A DNA stretch of 64,000 nt from an uncultured Alistipes sp. (GTDB lineage Bacteria; Bacteroidota; Bacteroidia; Bacteroidales; Rikenellaceae). The stretch spans positions 149,501-213,500 of the forward strand of contig NZ_OZ007039.1 in the NCBI RefSeq assembly GCF_963931675.1. Reading direction: 5' to 3'. The notes beneath the pieces are model-generated. The model did not search any database and was not told the origin of the DNA. It saw nothing but the letters and a program-made list of their open reading frames with translations. Both the position numbers and the translations under genes were made by a program. Positions 37,707 through 46,920 of this stretch are shown here, one piece after another. Position 1 is the first letter of the stretch, and each line of letters begins with the position of its first letter.

Positions 37707-38066
37707 GCATAAATGGTTTAAAGGTGAGTGTACGAGTCCATAATGCCCGAAGGATGTATTCGGGTTCTTCAAGTTGAATGGGATAAAATGTTATTTCGCT
37801 GTTTTTTTAAAATAAAAAGTCCACAGGACGGGCATAACCGCCGGTTCCCTGATTGTGAGTATGTTGACACGACGATCCGCATAAATCCGCAAATTGTTGA
37901 TTGTGAGCGGACAATCGATTTTTCCGATCCGAAGATGCTGGTGTTCCGTTACCGGGAGGTAACTCCGGACAAGGGATTATTCCTCTGAGAATATGCTCTT
38001 TGGATTTGACCATGGGAGATTCCGTCGTTACTTAAACGTTACCTTTAGGGATCGAAATCGTAGGTT
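37707..38066. other. Gap between the left SusC and the recombinase
   Basis: Holds the left 21-bp inverted repeat (37804-37824). The 97 bases between the repeat and the SusC start, and the sequence just inside the repeat, contain no leftward TAnnTTTG box. On the plus strand TACCTTTA at 38040-38047, 20 bases before the recombinase ATG, is a likely -7 box for the recombinase. No gene is called here. Confidence 0.65.
37804..37824 (+). repeat. Left arm of 21-bp inverted repeat
   Basis: Exact reverse complement of 39542-39562; on the minus strand it begins GTGGACTTTTTATTTT. It lies in the leader of the left SusC operon. Confidence 0.95.
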
Positions 38067-39305
38067 ATGAGTATGAGAAACACGTTTAAAATCCTGTTTT
38101 ACGCCAAGAAAAATGCCCCGCTGCGGAATGGGAATATTCCGATCATGGGGCGCATCACCCTCAACGGCGAACGCACGCAGATCTCAACCCGCCAATCCGT
38201 CCCGCTCAAGCTTTGGAATGCCAGTCTGGGACGTGCCGTCGGACGGAGCAGCCAGGCGCTGCTCGTCAATGAGCAACTCGACCGGATCCACTATCGCATT
38301 GAACATTGTTACCACATGTTGCTTTGCGAACAGGTCCCGGTAACTCCCTGCATGATCAAGGAGCGCTATTGGGGAATCGATCAGCGAAAACACGGCCTGC
38401 TGGACTTTTTCCGCAGGCACAACGACGAATTTTTCCGCATGGTCGGAATCTCCCGAAGCAAGACGACCTATTATAAATACAGAAGCGTATACCGTCATCT
38501 TGAAAGGTTCATTCCGGAGCATTATGGGTGCAACGACATACATTTCAAAGAGATAGACCGCAAATTCCTGGCGGATTTTCACCGTTACATGATGTTGGAA
38601 TGCAACCGCAAGAAGAATACGACCTGGGTCTATATGATTGCCTTCAAACATATCCTCATGCTGGCGCGGGAACACGGATACATGGATCGTAATCCGTTCG
38701 CCGACTACAAGTTGAGTTGCGAATCCGTCGCCCGGAACTACCTTTCCATGCCGGAACTGCGGAGCATCATACGCCTCAGACCCGAGTCGCCGACCCTGCA
38801 ACTGATCCGGGATGCCTTTCTGTTCAGCTGCTTCACGGGACTCTCCTATATCGATCTCCGCAGGCTGACGCCCCGGCACCTCCAAAGGACACGCGATTGC
38901 CTGTGGATCCATACGTTCCGGCAGAAAACCGGCGTTCCGGTCCATATACGGCTGTTCGACGTGGCCTGTGCGATCGTCCGGAAATACCTGCCCGAGGAGT
39001 GTGACCGTCGGATATTCGACCTGCCGACCAACGGTTGGTGCAATGCGTGCCTTGAGCGGCTGATGGCCATGGCGGGCATCAGCCGTCGGATTACGTTTCA
39101 CGCGGCCCGCCACACGTTCGCCACCACGATTACGCTGTCGCAGGGGATGGCAATCGAGACGATCAGCGAGTTGTTGGGACATAAAAGCGTGCGGACGACA
39201 CAGATCTACGCAAAAATCACCCCCTCGAAACTCGAAAGGGAGATGATGCTTCTTTCGAAAAAGATCGACAGGCTCTATCAGGATCCGGTTCCGGTTGAAA
39301 TCTGA
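38067..39305 (+). CDS. Tyrosine-type site-specific recombinase (candidate invertase)
   Basis: 412 residues. N-terminal arm/SAM-like region typical of Bacteroidetes integrases (FKILFYAKKNAPLRNGNIPIM), core-binding helices, then the catalytic domain: Lys of RQKTG (about 287), HAAR (His345, Arg348), GHKS (His372) and nucleophile Tyr381. The usual first Arg (TGLR) is Ser260 in FTGLSYIDL, as in CTnDOT-type integrases. It stands alone between two SusC operons, with no mobilisation or phage genes, and inside a perfect inverted repeat, so it is more likely a DNA invertase than an element integrase. Confidence 0.93.
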   Translation: MSMRNTFKILFYAKKNAPLRNGNIPIMGRITLNGERTQISTRQSVPLKLWNASLGRAVGRSSQALLVNEQLDRIHYRIEHCYHMLLCEQVPVTPCMIKERYWGIDQRKHGLLDFFRRHNDEFFRMVGISRSKTTYYKYRSVYRHLERFIPEHYGCNDIHFKEIDRKFLADFHRYMMLECNRKKNTTWVYMIAFKHILMLAREHGYMDRNPFADYKLSCESVARNYLSMPELRSIIRLRPESPTLQLIRDAFLFSCFTGLSYIDLRRLTPRHLQRTRDCLWIHTFRQKTGVPVHIRLFDVACAIVRKYLPEECDRRIFDLPTNGWCNACLERLMAMAGISRRITFHAARHTFATTITLSQGMAIETISELLGHKSVRTTQIYAKITPSKLEREMMLLSKKIDRLYQDPVPVEI

Positions 39306-39316
39306 TCATCGTCCGA

Positions 39317-39338
39317 GGGCCTGGAAAGGGCCTGGAAA
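39317..39338 (+). repeat. Two 11-bp repeats after the recombinase
   Basis: GGGCCTGGAAA twice in tandem (39317-39327, 39328-39338), then GGGG. Rest of 39306-39507 is AT-rich with no gene. Confidence 0.7.
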
Positions 39339-39507
39339 GGGGTGGAACCTGGAGAAAAAAAGGCGAAAAAGGGAATTTACGGCCCAAAAACCGCGAAAAT
39401 GCCGGTTTCAAATTATAACTTACCATCCCCAAACACTGTCAAAATGCAATGTATTTTTACAATAAACGAGCAATAATATCACCTTGCTTGATTTTTTTAA
39501 CCGTTAA

Positions 39508-39539
39508 TTTGTAAAGCATTCCGCATTTATCTACCTTTG
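39508..39539 (+). promoter_or_regulatory. Consensus promoter inside the invertible segment, now driving the right SusC
   Basis: TTTG at 39508-39511, a 20-base spacer and TACCTTTG at 39532-39539: a perfect match. The -7 box ends two bases before the right inverted repeat, and the ATG of the right SusC is 41 bases further. Confidence 0.85.
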
Positions 39540-39541
39540 CC

Positions 39542-39562
39542 GTGGACTTTTTATTTTAAAAA
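39542..39562 (+). repeat. Right arm of 21-bp inverted repeat
   Basis: GTGGACTTTTTATTTT followed by five A; exact reverse complement of 37804-37824. It overlaps the expected transcription start of the right SusC operon. Confidence 0.95.
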
Positions 39563-39580
39563 CAATTAAAATTAACGCTT

Positions 39581-42500
39581 ATGGTAAGAAATTTCCTACT
39601 ATCGTTAATTGCCATTGTGGGGGGGGGAGTGTTGCTCGCCTCCGCGCAAAGTAAGCAAGTAACCGGTACGGTTGCCAATACGGACAATCGACCGATCGCC
39701 GGAGCTACGGTTCTGGTGGAGGGTACGACTGTCGGTACGACAACCGATGCCAACGGACGTTTTTCAATCTCGGCTCCCGCTGACGGTACACTGAAAATCT
39801 CGTTCATCGGCTACCAGACCCAAACAGTATCAGTTGCCGGCAAGACCCAAATCAACGTATCCTTGCAGGAAGATACCCAGGCCATCGACGATGTGATTGT
39901 CGTGGCATACGGTACCGCCAAAAAGGAGTCCTTTACGGGATCCGTCAGCGCAGTATCCGGGGAGGAACTCAAAAAATTGCAGGTCTCCAACGTTTCTAAA
40001 GCTCTCGAAGGTCTTGTTCCCGGTGTTCAGGTAGCCTCCCAAACAGGACAGCCAGGATCGAGTTCCACCATCTCGATCCGAGGTATCGGCTCGATCAACG
40101 CTGGAAGCGACCCGCTCTATATCGTGGACGGAGCTCCGTACAACGGCAGCATCGCAGCCATCAATCCGGCGGATATCGAATCCATCTCCGTTTCGAAGGA
40201 TGCCGTGTCAACCGCACTGTACGGTTCCCGTGCCGCAAACGGTCTGGTGATCATCACCACCAAAAAAGGTAACGCCACCCGCACAAATGTCCAGTTCGAC
40301 GCTCGCGTGGGTGTCAACTCCCGCGGTATCGGCAATTACGACATCATGACCTCTCCCGACCAGTATCTGAAGACCTTTTATCAGTATCTGGTCAATACGG
40401 AAGGGGATGGAGCTACGGCAGCAAGCGTCATCTTGAATCGCTTGGGATACAATCCCTATATTTCGGCCACTCCCGACAAACTCATGACCGAAGACGGAGA
40501 ACTCATCTCCACCCAGCGCCGTTATACGGATGACTGGAGCGACGAAGCGCTTCATGCCGGTCTGCGCCAGGAGTACAATGTCAGCATCTCGGGTGGAAAT
40601 GACAAACTCAAGCACTTCATGTCTCTGGGTTATCTCAACGACGAGGGTATCATCAAGAATTCAGACTACTCGCGCTATTCGGGACGTGCCAATGCCTCCT
40701 ACCAGGTCAACAAATGGGTCGACCTCTACGGAAATCTCGCCTATTCGCACGGAGAACAGAATGCACAGATGATCTCCTCGCTAGCCAATTACAACAACAC
40801 GTTCATGTTCATCCAGAGCATCGCCCCGATCTACCCGGTCTACGCCTACGACAAGGACGGAAATCTGATCCGCGACGAGAACGGAGGTCGGATCTACGAC
40901 TTCGGAGACGGCACCTATGGAACCCGCTCCTGGGGTAAGGGACAGAACATCGTGGCTACGGATAAGGCCAACAAGAATGAAACACTGACCGATCAGATCA
41001 GTGCCCGTGCCGGTATCAACCTGAATATCCTGTCAGGGTTGAAATTTTCGGCCAACCTCTCTTATGACCTGACCAATCAGCAGAATGTCAGTTTCATGAC
41101 GCCTTCGTACGGCGACGCCAAGACCTACAACGGAACAGGAACCCGCTATACGCTCCGTGATCAGACCCTGACAGGCAACCAGTTGCTTACCTATGAAAAG
41201 AAGATCGGCAATCACGCCTTCAGCGTCATGGCAGGTCATGAGTCCTATAAATGGGAATACCGCTATTTCACGGGAACCAAGCAAAACTACTACGACCCGG
41301 AAAACAGCGAATTCAGCAATGCCATCTCCATGCAGAATCTCAACTCGTACACTTACGACGAAACGATTGAATCGTGGTTCGGAAGCATCCATTACGAATA
41401 TGGCAATCGCTATTACCTGGATGCCAATATCCGTGGTGATGGTTCGTCCCGCTTTGCCAAGGAGAACCGTTGGGGTGTATTCTGGTCGGTTGGAGCCAAC
41501 TGGCGGCTTTCGCAGGAAAATTTCCTCAAAGACGTGGCATGGATCAACAATTTGGCGCTCAAAGTCTCTTACGGTACGACCGGAAACAACCAGATTCCGA
41601 ACTACTATCCCTACAAGGATCAGTATTCCGTAAGTCCCAACGGGGATGAATTCTCCGTCACCCAGGTCTATTGGGGTAATCCGGATCTGACGTGGGAGGT
41701 TTCCAACAACCTCAATGCAGGTATCAACGCATCGCTGTTCGACGCACGGCTCAACCTCAACGCGGAATATTTCCACAAGAAAACGAGCGACATGCTTTAT
41801 GACATGCCGTTCTCGCCGTCAACCGGCATTCCCAGCAAGCCGATGAACATCATGACCATGATCAACAAGGGCTTCGAGTTCACGCTCAGCGCCGTTCCTC
41901 TGCGGACGAAAAACACGTCGCTGGAGGTAATCCTGACCGGAACGACCTATACCAACTCCGTGACGGATCTGCCGGCCGACAAAGTGGAAACGGGTATCAC
42001 CCACCTCGCCTATTACAACATCAAGGACGGCGGCTCGGTATGGGACTTCTACGGGCTCAAATCGGCCGGAGTGGATCCCGAAACCGGAGATGCCCTTTAC
42101 TGGCACCGTGAAACCGGAGAAAACGGAGAAGAGACGCTGAGCAAGGTAACCTATGAGAATGTGGATGCCGTAGGTGACAAATTCTATCTCGGTACGGCCA
42201 TTCCCGATTTCATTGGCGGCATCACGGTCAACTTCAACTGGAAAGGGCTGGATTTCTCGATTGCCGGAAACTACCAGATCGGCGGCAAGGTGTACGATGC
42301 GATGTACAATGGCCTGATGCACGCCGGCACTTCGGACGGCGCCAACTGGCACAAGGATATTCTGAATGCCTGGACCCCCGAAAACACCAACACCAACGTG
42401 CCCAAACTCAACGGCGGCACCAATCAGACCCAGGCTCTGGATCCCTATATGATCAGCGCCTCTTACTTCAACCTGCGCAACATCACCCTGGGATACACCT

Positions 42501-42682
42501 TGCCGCAAAAGTGGGCAAAGGCCATCAAGATGTCGAGCGTGCGCATTTATGTTGCGGCGGACAATGTGGCCTTGCTGTCGAAACGAAAGGGTCTTGATCC
42601 GCGCCAGTACATTCAGGGACAGTCGCAGGCAAACTACTCGGTTCTGCGCACCGTTTCTGGCGGCGTTACCATCAACTTTTAA
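39581..42682 (+). CDS. SusC/RagA family TonB-linked outer-membrane protein (right system)
   Basis: 1033 residues. Signal peptide MVRNFLLSLIAIVGGGVLLA with SAQ cleavage region; CarboxypepD-regulatory-like domain (VTGTVANTDNRPIAGATVLV); TonB-box-like IDDVIVVAYG; plug (ISIRGIGSINAG, PLYIVDGAPY, VSKDAVSTALYGSRAANG); long barrel ending VSGGVTINF. Forms a pair with the SusD 13 bases downstream. There is no extra enzyme gene in this operon, so the substrate cannot be guessed. A nine-G run sits in its signal-peptide codons. Confidence 0.97.
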   Translation: MVRNFLLSLIAIVGGGVLLASAQSKQVTGTVANTDNRPIAGATVLVEGTTVGTTTDANGRFSISAPADGTLKISFIGYQTQTVSVAGKTQINVSLQEDTQAIDDVIVVAYGTAKKESFTGSVSAVSGEELKKLQVSNVSKALEGLVPGVQVASQTGQPGSSSTISIRGIGSINAGSDPLYIVDGAPYNGSIAAINPADIESISVSKDAVSTALYGSRAANGLVIITTKKGNATRTNVQFDARVGVNSRGIGNYDIMTSPDQYLKTFYQYLVNTEGDGATAASVILNRLGYNPYISATPDKLMTEDGELISTQRRYTDDWSDEALHAGLRQEYNVSISGGNDKLKHFMSLGYLNDEGIIKNSDYSRYSGRANASYQVNKWVDLYGNLAYSHGEQNAQMISSLANYNNTFMFIQSIAPIYPVYAYDKDGNLIRDENGGRIYDFGDGTYGTRSWGKGQNIVATDKANKNETLTDQISARAGINLNILSGLKFSANLSYDLTNQQNVSFMTPSYGDAKTYNGTGTRYTLRDQTLTGNQLLTYEKKIGNHAFSVMAGHESYKWEYRYFTGTKQNYYDPENSEFSNAISMQNLNSYTYDETIESWFGSIHYEYGNRYYLDANIRGDGSSRFAKENRWGVFWSVGANWRLSQENFLKDVAWINNLALKVSYGTTGNNQIPNYYPYKDQYSVSPNGDEFSVTQVYWGNPDLTWEVSNNLNAGINASLFDARLNLNAEYFHKKTSDMLYDMPFSPSTGIPSKPMNIMTMINKGFEFTLSAVPLRTKNTSLEVILTGTTYTNSVTDLPADKVETGITHLAYYNIKDGGSVWDFYGLKSAGVDPETGDALYWHRETGENGEETLSKVTYENVDAVGDKFYLGTAIPDFIGGITVNFNWKGLDFSIAGNYQIGGKVYDAMYNGLMHAGTSDGANWHKDILNAWTPENTNTNVPKLNGGTNQTQALDPYMISASYFNLRNITLGYTLPQKWAKAIKMSSVRIYVAADNVALLSKRKGLDPRQYIQGQSQANYSVLRTVSGGVTINF
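39619..39627 (+). repeat. Nine-G homopolymer in the SusC signal-peptide codons
   Basis: Codons 13-16 of the right SusC (Val-Gly-Gly-Gly) contain nine consecutive G. A one-base slip would shift the frame within the signal peptide and abolish the protein. Confidence 0.9.
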
Positions 42683-42695
42683 ATAGCAGACAAAC

Positions 42696-44207
42696 ATGAA
42701 AGCAAATCATATCAAATACCTTCTCGTGCTGGGCACGGGGGCTCTGATTGCATCTTGTTCAAGTGATTTCCTGGAAACCGAGCCCACGAACGTAGTGTCG
42801 GGGGATCGGCAGAACGAGATACTCCTCGAAAAACCCGAGATGCTCGCCTCCATCATCAGCGGTGCCTATACGACTATTTACAGCGGTGATCCCTATATGA
42901 GTTCATCCCAGGATGACTATGGAATGTCCTCTTACAAGATCGCAACGGATGTCATGTGCGATGACATTGCCTTCTTCATCAACTCCGGAGGGTTCGCCTC
43001 CGACCAACAGTTGATCTTCCGGGAGCCGGATTATCGGCGCCCCGTTTCGATGTGGCGGCAGTTTTATCACATCGTATCCTCGGCGAACTCCGTTATTAAG
43101 GTTCTGAAGGATGTCGAGGGTACCAACAATGACCTCGATGCGATGTTGGGTCAGGCGTATGCTTTGCGGGGATGGGCCTATTATTGGCTCATCAACATGT
43201 GGCAGCAACCCTATGATGCCAATCCCGACGCATTGGGCGTTCCGCTGATTCTCGAAGAGGAATCCGAGAGTATCTCCGGACGGGCTCCCGTCAAAACTGT
43301 GTATGCACGCATCGATACCGACCTGTCCAAAGCCTGCGACCTGCTCAAAGACAAGCAACTCGGCAATACGGCCCTCAATGAATACGCCGCATCGGGAATC
43401 TATGCCAATGTGCTGATGTTCCTGGGTCGTTACGATGAGGCGGCCACGCGGGCTGAATATGCTACCAAAGGTGGCCGACTGGCCGGAGCCGATGAGTTGC
43501 TGGCCGGAATGAACAGCGTCTCGATGAGCGAGGTGATCTGGGGTTATGCCGTCACCGAGGAGTGGAATCTTGTCTACGGATCCTTCATGTCCCACATGAA
43601 TCCTTATGTCGACGGATATGCGCCTCCCGGATACTTCCCGAAACTGGGTGCCAGCGCCCTGGTTGACAAAATCGATGCAAACGACATCCGCAAAGGATGG
43701 TTCGGATACAGCGAGACCCTCAATACCAACAAGTTCGACTTCTCCCAGATTGAGCAGGCCGGGTTCGCGGCCTATGTTCCCAACAAGTTTCTCTGCCCGA
43801 ACAGTTTCCTGTGCGATCTGATCTACATGCGTGTAGCCGAGATGTATTTCGTCGCAGCCGAGGCCCACTACCTCAACGATGATGAAACGAATGCCCGCAA
43901 ATGGCTCACCGACGTCATGTCGACCCGTATTCCGGGATACGATGCATCCGGCAAGTCGGGAGATGCGCTCTACGAGGAGATTTGCTTCCAGAAGCGGGTT
44001 GAGACATGGGGTGAGGGGTGCCGCATCTTCGATGCGAAGCGCCGCAACGAAACCATCGACCGAACGAAATCCACCAACTTTGCAGCATCTCTGGCCAGCA
44101 CGGATGCCATGACATACAGCGCCCGGGACTATCGGATGATCTACAAGATTCCGACCTTAGAGATGGAGAACAACACGGAAATTTCCTCGGATCAGCAGAA
44201 TCCTTGA
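42696..44207 (+). CDS. SusD/RagB family outer-membrane lipoprotein (right system)
   Basis: 503 residues; lipoprotein signal MKANHIKYLLVLGTGALIAS with Cys21. SusD fold: LGQAYALRGWAYYWLINMWQQPY, YASGIYANVLMFLGRYDEA, a VAEMYFVAAEAHYLNDDE segment and a C-terminal EICFQKRVETWGEGCRIFDAKRRN. Surface substrate-binding partner of the adjacent SusC; operon ends with a strong terminator. Confidence 0.95.
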   Translation: MKANHIKYLLVLGTGALIASCSSDFLETEPTNVVSGDRQNEILLEKPEMLASIISGAYTTIYSGDPYMSSSQDDYGMSSYKIATDVMCDDIAFFINSGGFASDQQLIFREPDYRRPVSMWRQFYHIVSSANSVIKVLKDVEGTNNDLDAMLGQAYALRGWAYYWLINMWQQPYDANPDALGVPLILEEESESISGRAPVKTVYARIDTDLSKACDLLKDKQLGNTALNEYAASGIYANVLMFLGRYDEAATRAEYATKGGRLAGADELLAGMNSVSMSEVIWGYAVTEEWNLVYGSFMSHMNPYVDGYAPPGYFPKLGASALVDKIDANDIRKGWFGYSETLNTNKFDFSQIEQAGFAAYVPNKFLCPNSFLCDLIYMRVAEMYFVAAEAHYLNDDETNARKWLTDVMSTRIPGYDASGKSGDALYEEICFQKRVETWGEGCRIFDAKRRNETIDRTKSTNFAASLASTDAMTYSARDYRMIYKIPTLEMENNTEISSDQQNP

Positions 44208-44236
44208 TGGAAATTAAGTCCACACCGAAATTCAGA

Positions 44237-44274
44237 ATCACCTCTGTTGCAACGGCAACAGGGGTGATTTTTTT
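44237..44274 (+). terminator. Terminator of the right Sus operon
   Basis: 14-bp stem (44237-44250 and 44255-44268, one G-T pair) with AACG loop and seven T. Confidence 0.93.
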
Positions 44275-44359
44275 GTAGACTTCCTCGATATGAAATTTGC
44301 AGACAACCTTAAAAAAGGGTCTACAGGGAAAAGAAAGATTCATATTTCTGTTTTTTTCG

Positions 44360-44367
44360 TAAATTTG
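44360..44367 (+). promoter_or_regulatory. -7 box of the flavodiiron protein gene
   Basis: TAAATTTG, a perfect -7 match, 23 bases before the ATG; -33 element not evident. Confidence 0.5.
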
Positions 44368-44389
44368 CGCAGAACAAAACTGGACGTTT

Positions 44390-45583
44390 ATGGCAATCAC
44401 TCAAATCGCACCCGGCATCCACTATGTCGGCGTCAACGACCGGACCACAACCCGTTTCGAAGGGCTCTGGTCGCTGCCCCAGGGCGTTTCGTACAACGCC
44501 TACCTCGTCGTCGGCGAAAAGGTCGCACTCATAGATACCGTCGAGGAGGCTTTCGGCAGCCGCCTCGAAGCCAATATCCGCGAAATAATCGGCGACCGCA
44601 AGGTCGACTACCTCGTCGTCAACCATATGGAACCCGACCACTCGTCGTCGATCACCGCCCTGCGGCGCATCTACCCCGACCTGCAGATCGTCGCCAATGC
44701 CAAGGCCCTGCAGATGATCGAGGGTTTCTACGGCCTCTGCGGCAACACGGTCGAGGTCAAGGAGGGCGACACGCTCGATCTGGGCGGCAAAAGCCTCTCG
44801 TTCCGCATGATCCCGATGGTCCACTGGCCCGAAACGATGGTTTCGTGGTGCCCCGAGGAGCAGGCGCTCTTCTCGGGCGACGCCTTCGGATGCTTCGGGG
44901 CCCTCGACGGAGGCATCACCGATTCCGAGGTCGATCCCGAACGCTACTGGGACGAGATGCGCCGCTACTACGCCGCAATCGTCGGCAAATACGGCGCTCC
45001 GGTGCAGAAGGCGCTCCAGAAACTCGCCGGGCTCGAAATCCGAAGCATCTGCCCGACCCACGGTCCCGTCTGGCAGGAGCAGATTGGCCGGGTGGTTGAC
45101 CTCTACGACCGCATGAGCCGCTACGAAGGGGAACCGGGCGTGGTCATCGCCTACGCCTCGATGTACGGGAACACCGAGCAGCTGGCCGAGCGCATCGCCC
45201 GCGAACTGGCCGCCGAGGGGGTGCGCAACATCCGCATCTACAACCTCTCGTATGCCGATCCGTCGGTCGTGCTGCGCGACATTTTCTGTTTCGACACGCT
45301 GCTGGTCGGAGGGCCCACCTACAACGCCGGGCTCTTCCCGCCCGTAGCCGAGTTGCTCGACAAACTCGCCGCACGCTGCATTCCGCAGCGGCGCTTCGGC
45401 TGGTTCGGCTCCTTCACGTGGGCCGGAGCCTCGGTCAAACTGCTGGGAGAGTTCGCCCAGAAGATGAAGTGGGAAACGCTCGGCGCACCCGTGGAGATGA
45501 AGCAGGGTTTCTCCCCGAAAATGTACGACAGCTGCCGGGCCCTGGCGCATGACGTCGCCGAAAAGTTCCACGGCAAAGCCTGA
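44390..45583 (+). CDS. Flavodiiron protein (FprA family A-type flavoprotein)
   Basis: 397 residues. Reduces oxygen and/or nitric oxide to protect anaerobes. N-terminal metallo-beta-lactamase-like domain with the diiron ligands HMEPDH (NHMEPDHSSS), the MVHWPETM histidine, SGDAFG aspartate and CPTHGPVW histidine; C-terminal flavodoxin domain with the FMN loop SMYGNTEQLA and a GPTYNAG loop. All ligands are present. Followed after six bases by ugd, probably co-transcribed. Confidence 0.95.
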   Translation: MAITQIAPGIHYVGVNDRTTTRFEGLWSLPQGVSYNAYLVVGEKVALIDTVEEAFGSRLEANIREIIGDRKVDYLVVNHMEPDHSSSITALRRIYPDLQIVANAKALQMIEGFYGLCGNTVEVKEGDTLDLGGKSLSFRMIPMVHWPETMVSWCPEEQALFSGDAFGCFGALDGGITDSEVDPERYWDEMRRYYAAIVGKYGAPVQKALQKLAGLEIRSICPTHGPVWQEQIGRVVDLYDRMSRYEGEPGVVIAYASMYGNTEQLAERIARELAAEGVRNIRIYNLSYADPSVVLRDIFCFDTLLVGGPTYNAGLFPPVAELLDKLAARCIPQRRFGWFGSFTWAGASVKLLGEFAQKMKWETLGAPVEMKQGFSPKMYDSCRALAHDVAEKFHGKA

Positions 45584-45589
45584 CGCCCA

Positions 45590-46906
45590 ATGATGAGGAT
45601 CGCCATCGTCGGGACCGGATACGTCGGGTTGGTTTCGGGCGCCTGTTTCGCGGAGATGGGGCTCGACATCACGTGCGTCGACACCGACGTGCGGAAGATC
45701 GAGATACTGAACGCCGGGCGGATCCCGATCTACGAACCCGGGCTCGAAGCGCTCGTCGGGCGGAACGCCGCCGCCGGAAGGCTCCACTTCACGACCGACC
45801 TGGCATCGTGCCTCGACCGGGTCGAGGTGGTCTTTTCGGCCGTCGGAACCCCGCCCGGGGAGGACGGTGCGGCGGATCTGAGCCAGGTGATGGAGGTGGC
45901 CCGCACCTTCGGGCGCCACATCCGCCGCTACACGCTGCTCGTCACGAAGAGCACCGTGCCCGTAGGCACGTCAGCCCGTATCAAGGCCGTGATCGAGGAG
46001 GAGTTGCAGGCCCGGGGCTGTGAGGTGCCGTTCGACGTCGCCTCGAACCCGGAGTTCCTGAAGGAGGGTGCGGCAATCAAGGACTTCATGTCGCCCGACC
46101 GCGTGGTGGTGGGCGTCGAAAGCCAGCGCGCCCGGGAGTTGATGGCGCGGTTGTACCGTCCCTTCCTGATCAACAACTTCCGCGTGCTCTTCATGGACAT
46201 CGCCTCGGCCGAAATGACCAAATATGCCGCCAACGCCATGCTGGCAACCCGCATTTCGTTCATGAACGACATCGCCAACCTCTGCGACCGGGTGGGTGCC
46301 GACGTGGAGATGGTCCGCAAGGGCATCGGCTCCGACGCGCGCATCGGCAACAAGTTCCTCTACCCGGGGTGCGGATACGGGGGTTCGTGCTTCCCGAAGG
46401 ATGTCAAGGCCCTGGCCCGCACGGCCCGCGAACACGGCTACACGATGCAGGTCATCGAGGCCGTGGAGCGCGTCAACGAGGCGCAAAAGAGCGTGGTCTT
46501 CGGGAAACTCCGCACGGCCTTGGGCGATTTGGCCGGGAAACGGGTGGCGATCTGGGGCCTCGCCTTCAAGCCCGAGACGGACGACATTCGCGAAGCCCCG
46601 GCCGCGGAGGTGATCGGGCGGTTGCTCAGGGCCGGAGCCGAGGTGTGCGTCTGCGACCCCGTCGCGGTTCCCGAATTCCTCCGCAAACACGGCGATTGGG
46701 AGTTCCGCACGGCCCGCACGATGTACGGAGCGGCAGAGGGGGCCGATGCCGTGGCACTGCTCACCGAATGGAAGGAGTTCCGGATGCCCGACTGGGCACA
46801 ACTGCGCGGCACGATGCGTGGCGACGCGGTCGTCGACGGCCGCAACATCTACGACAAGCAGGAGGTCCGTGCCGCGGGGTTCCGCTACTTCGGAATCGGG
46901 AAGTAG
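45590..46906 (+). CDS. ugd: UDP-glucose 6-dehydrogenase
   Basis: 438 residues. Oxidises UDP-glucose to UDP-glucuronate with two NAD, feeding capsule or surface glycan synthesis. N-terminal Rossmann motif IAIVGTGYVGLVSGACFAEMG; catalytic Cys267 in YGGSCFPKD; C-terminal IWGLAFKPETDDIREAP. Start ATG 45590; the neighbouring ATG at 45593 is equally possible. Directly after the flavodiiron gene. Confidence 0.96.
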   Translation: MMRIAIVGTGYVGLVSGACFAEMGLDITCVDTDVRKIEILNAGRIPIYEPGLEALVGRNAAAGRLHFTTDLASCLDRVEVVFSAVGTPPGEDGAADLSQVMEVARTFGRHIRRYTLLVTKSTVPVGTSARIKAVIEEELQARGCEVPFDVASNPEFLKEGAAIKDFMSPDRVVVGVESQRARELMARLYRPFLINNFRVLFMDIASAEMTKYAANAMLATRISFMNDIANLCDRVGADVEMVRKGIGSDARIGNKFLYPGCGYGGSCFPKDVKALARTAREHGYTMQVIEAVERVNEAQKSVVFGKLRTALGDLAGKRVAIWGLAFKPETDDIREAPAAEVIGRLLRAGAEVCVCDPVAVPEFLRKHGDWEFRTARTMYGAAEGADAVALLTEWKEFRMPDWAQLRGTMRGDAVVDGRNIYDKQEVRAAGFRYFGIGK

Positions 46907-46920
46907 GCGGCGGAAACGCA

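Larger units (their letters stand above)
37804..39562. other. Predicted invertible DNA segment (promoter switch between two Sus operons)
   Basis: 1759 bp bounded by a perfect 21-bp inverted repeat. It contains a tyrosine recombinase gene and one consensus promoter facing out across the right repeat. Inversion would map the -33 and -7 boxes (39508-39511, 39532-39539) to 37855-37858 and 37827-37834 facing left, ahead of the other SusC operon. The repeat, gene and promoter are seen directly; the switching is inferred from known Bacteroidetes invertible promoters. Confidence 0.75.

Noticed and set aside
37728..37988. 86-codon open frame on the plus strand left of the recombinase
   Set aside because: It runs through the left inverted repeat, has no recognisable domain and poor codon character; the region is better explained as leader and switch DNA.
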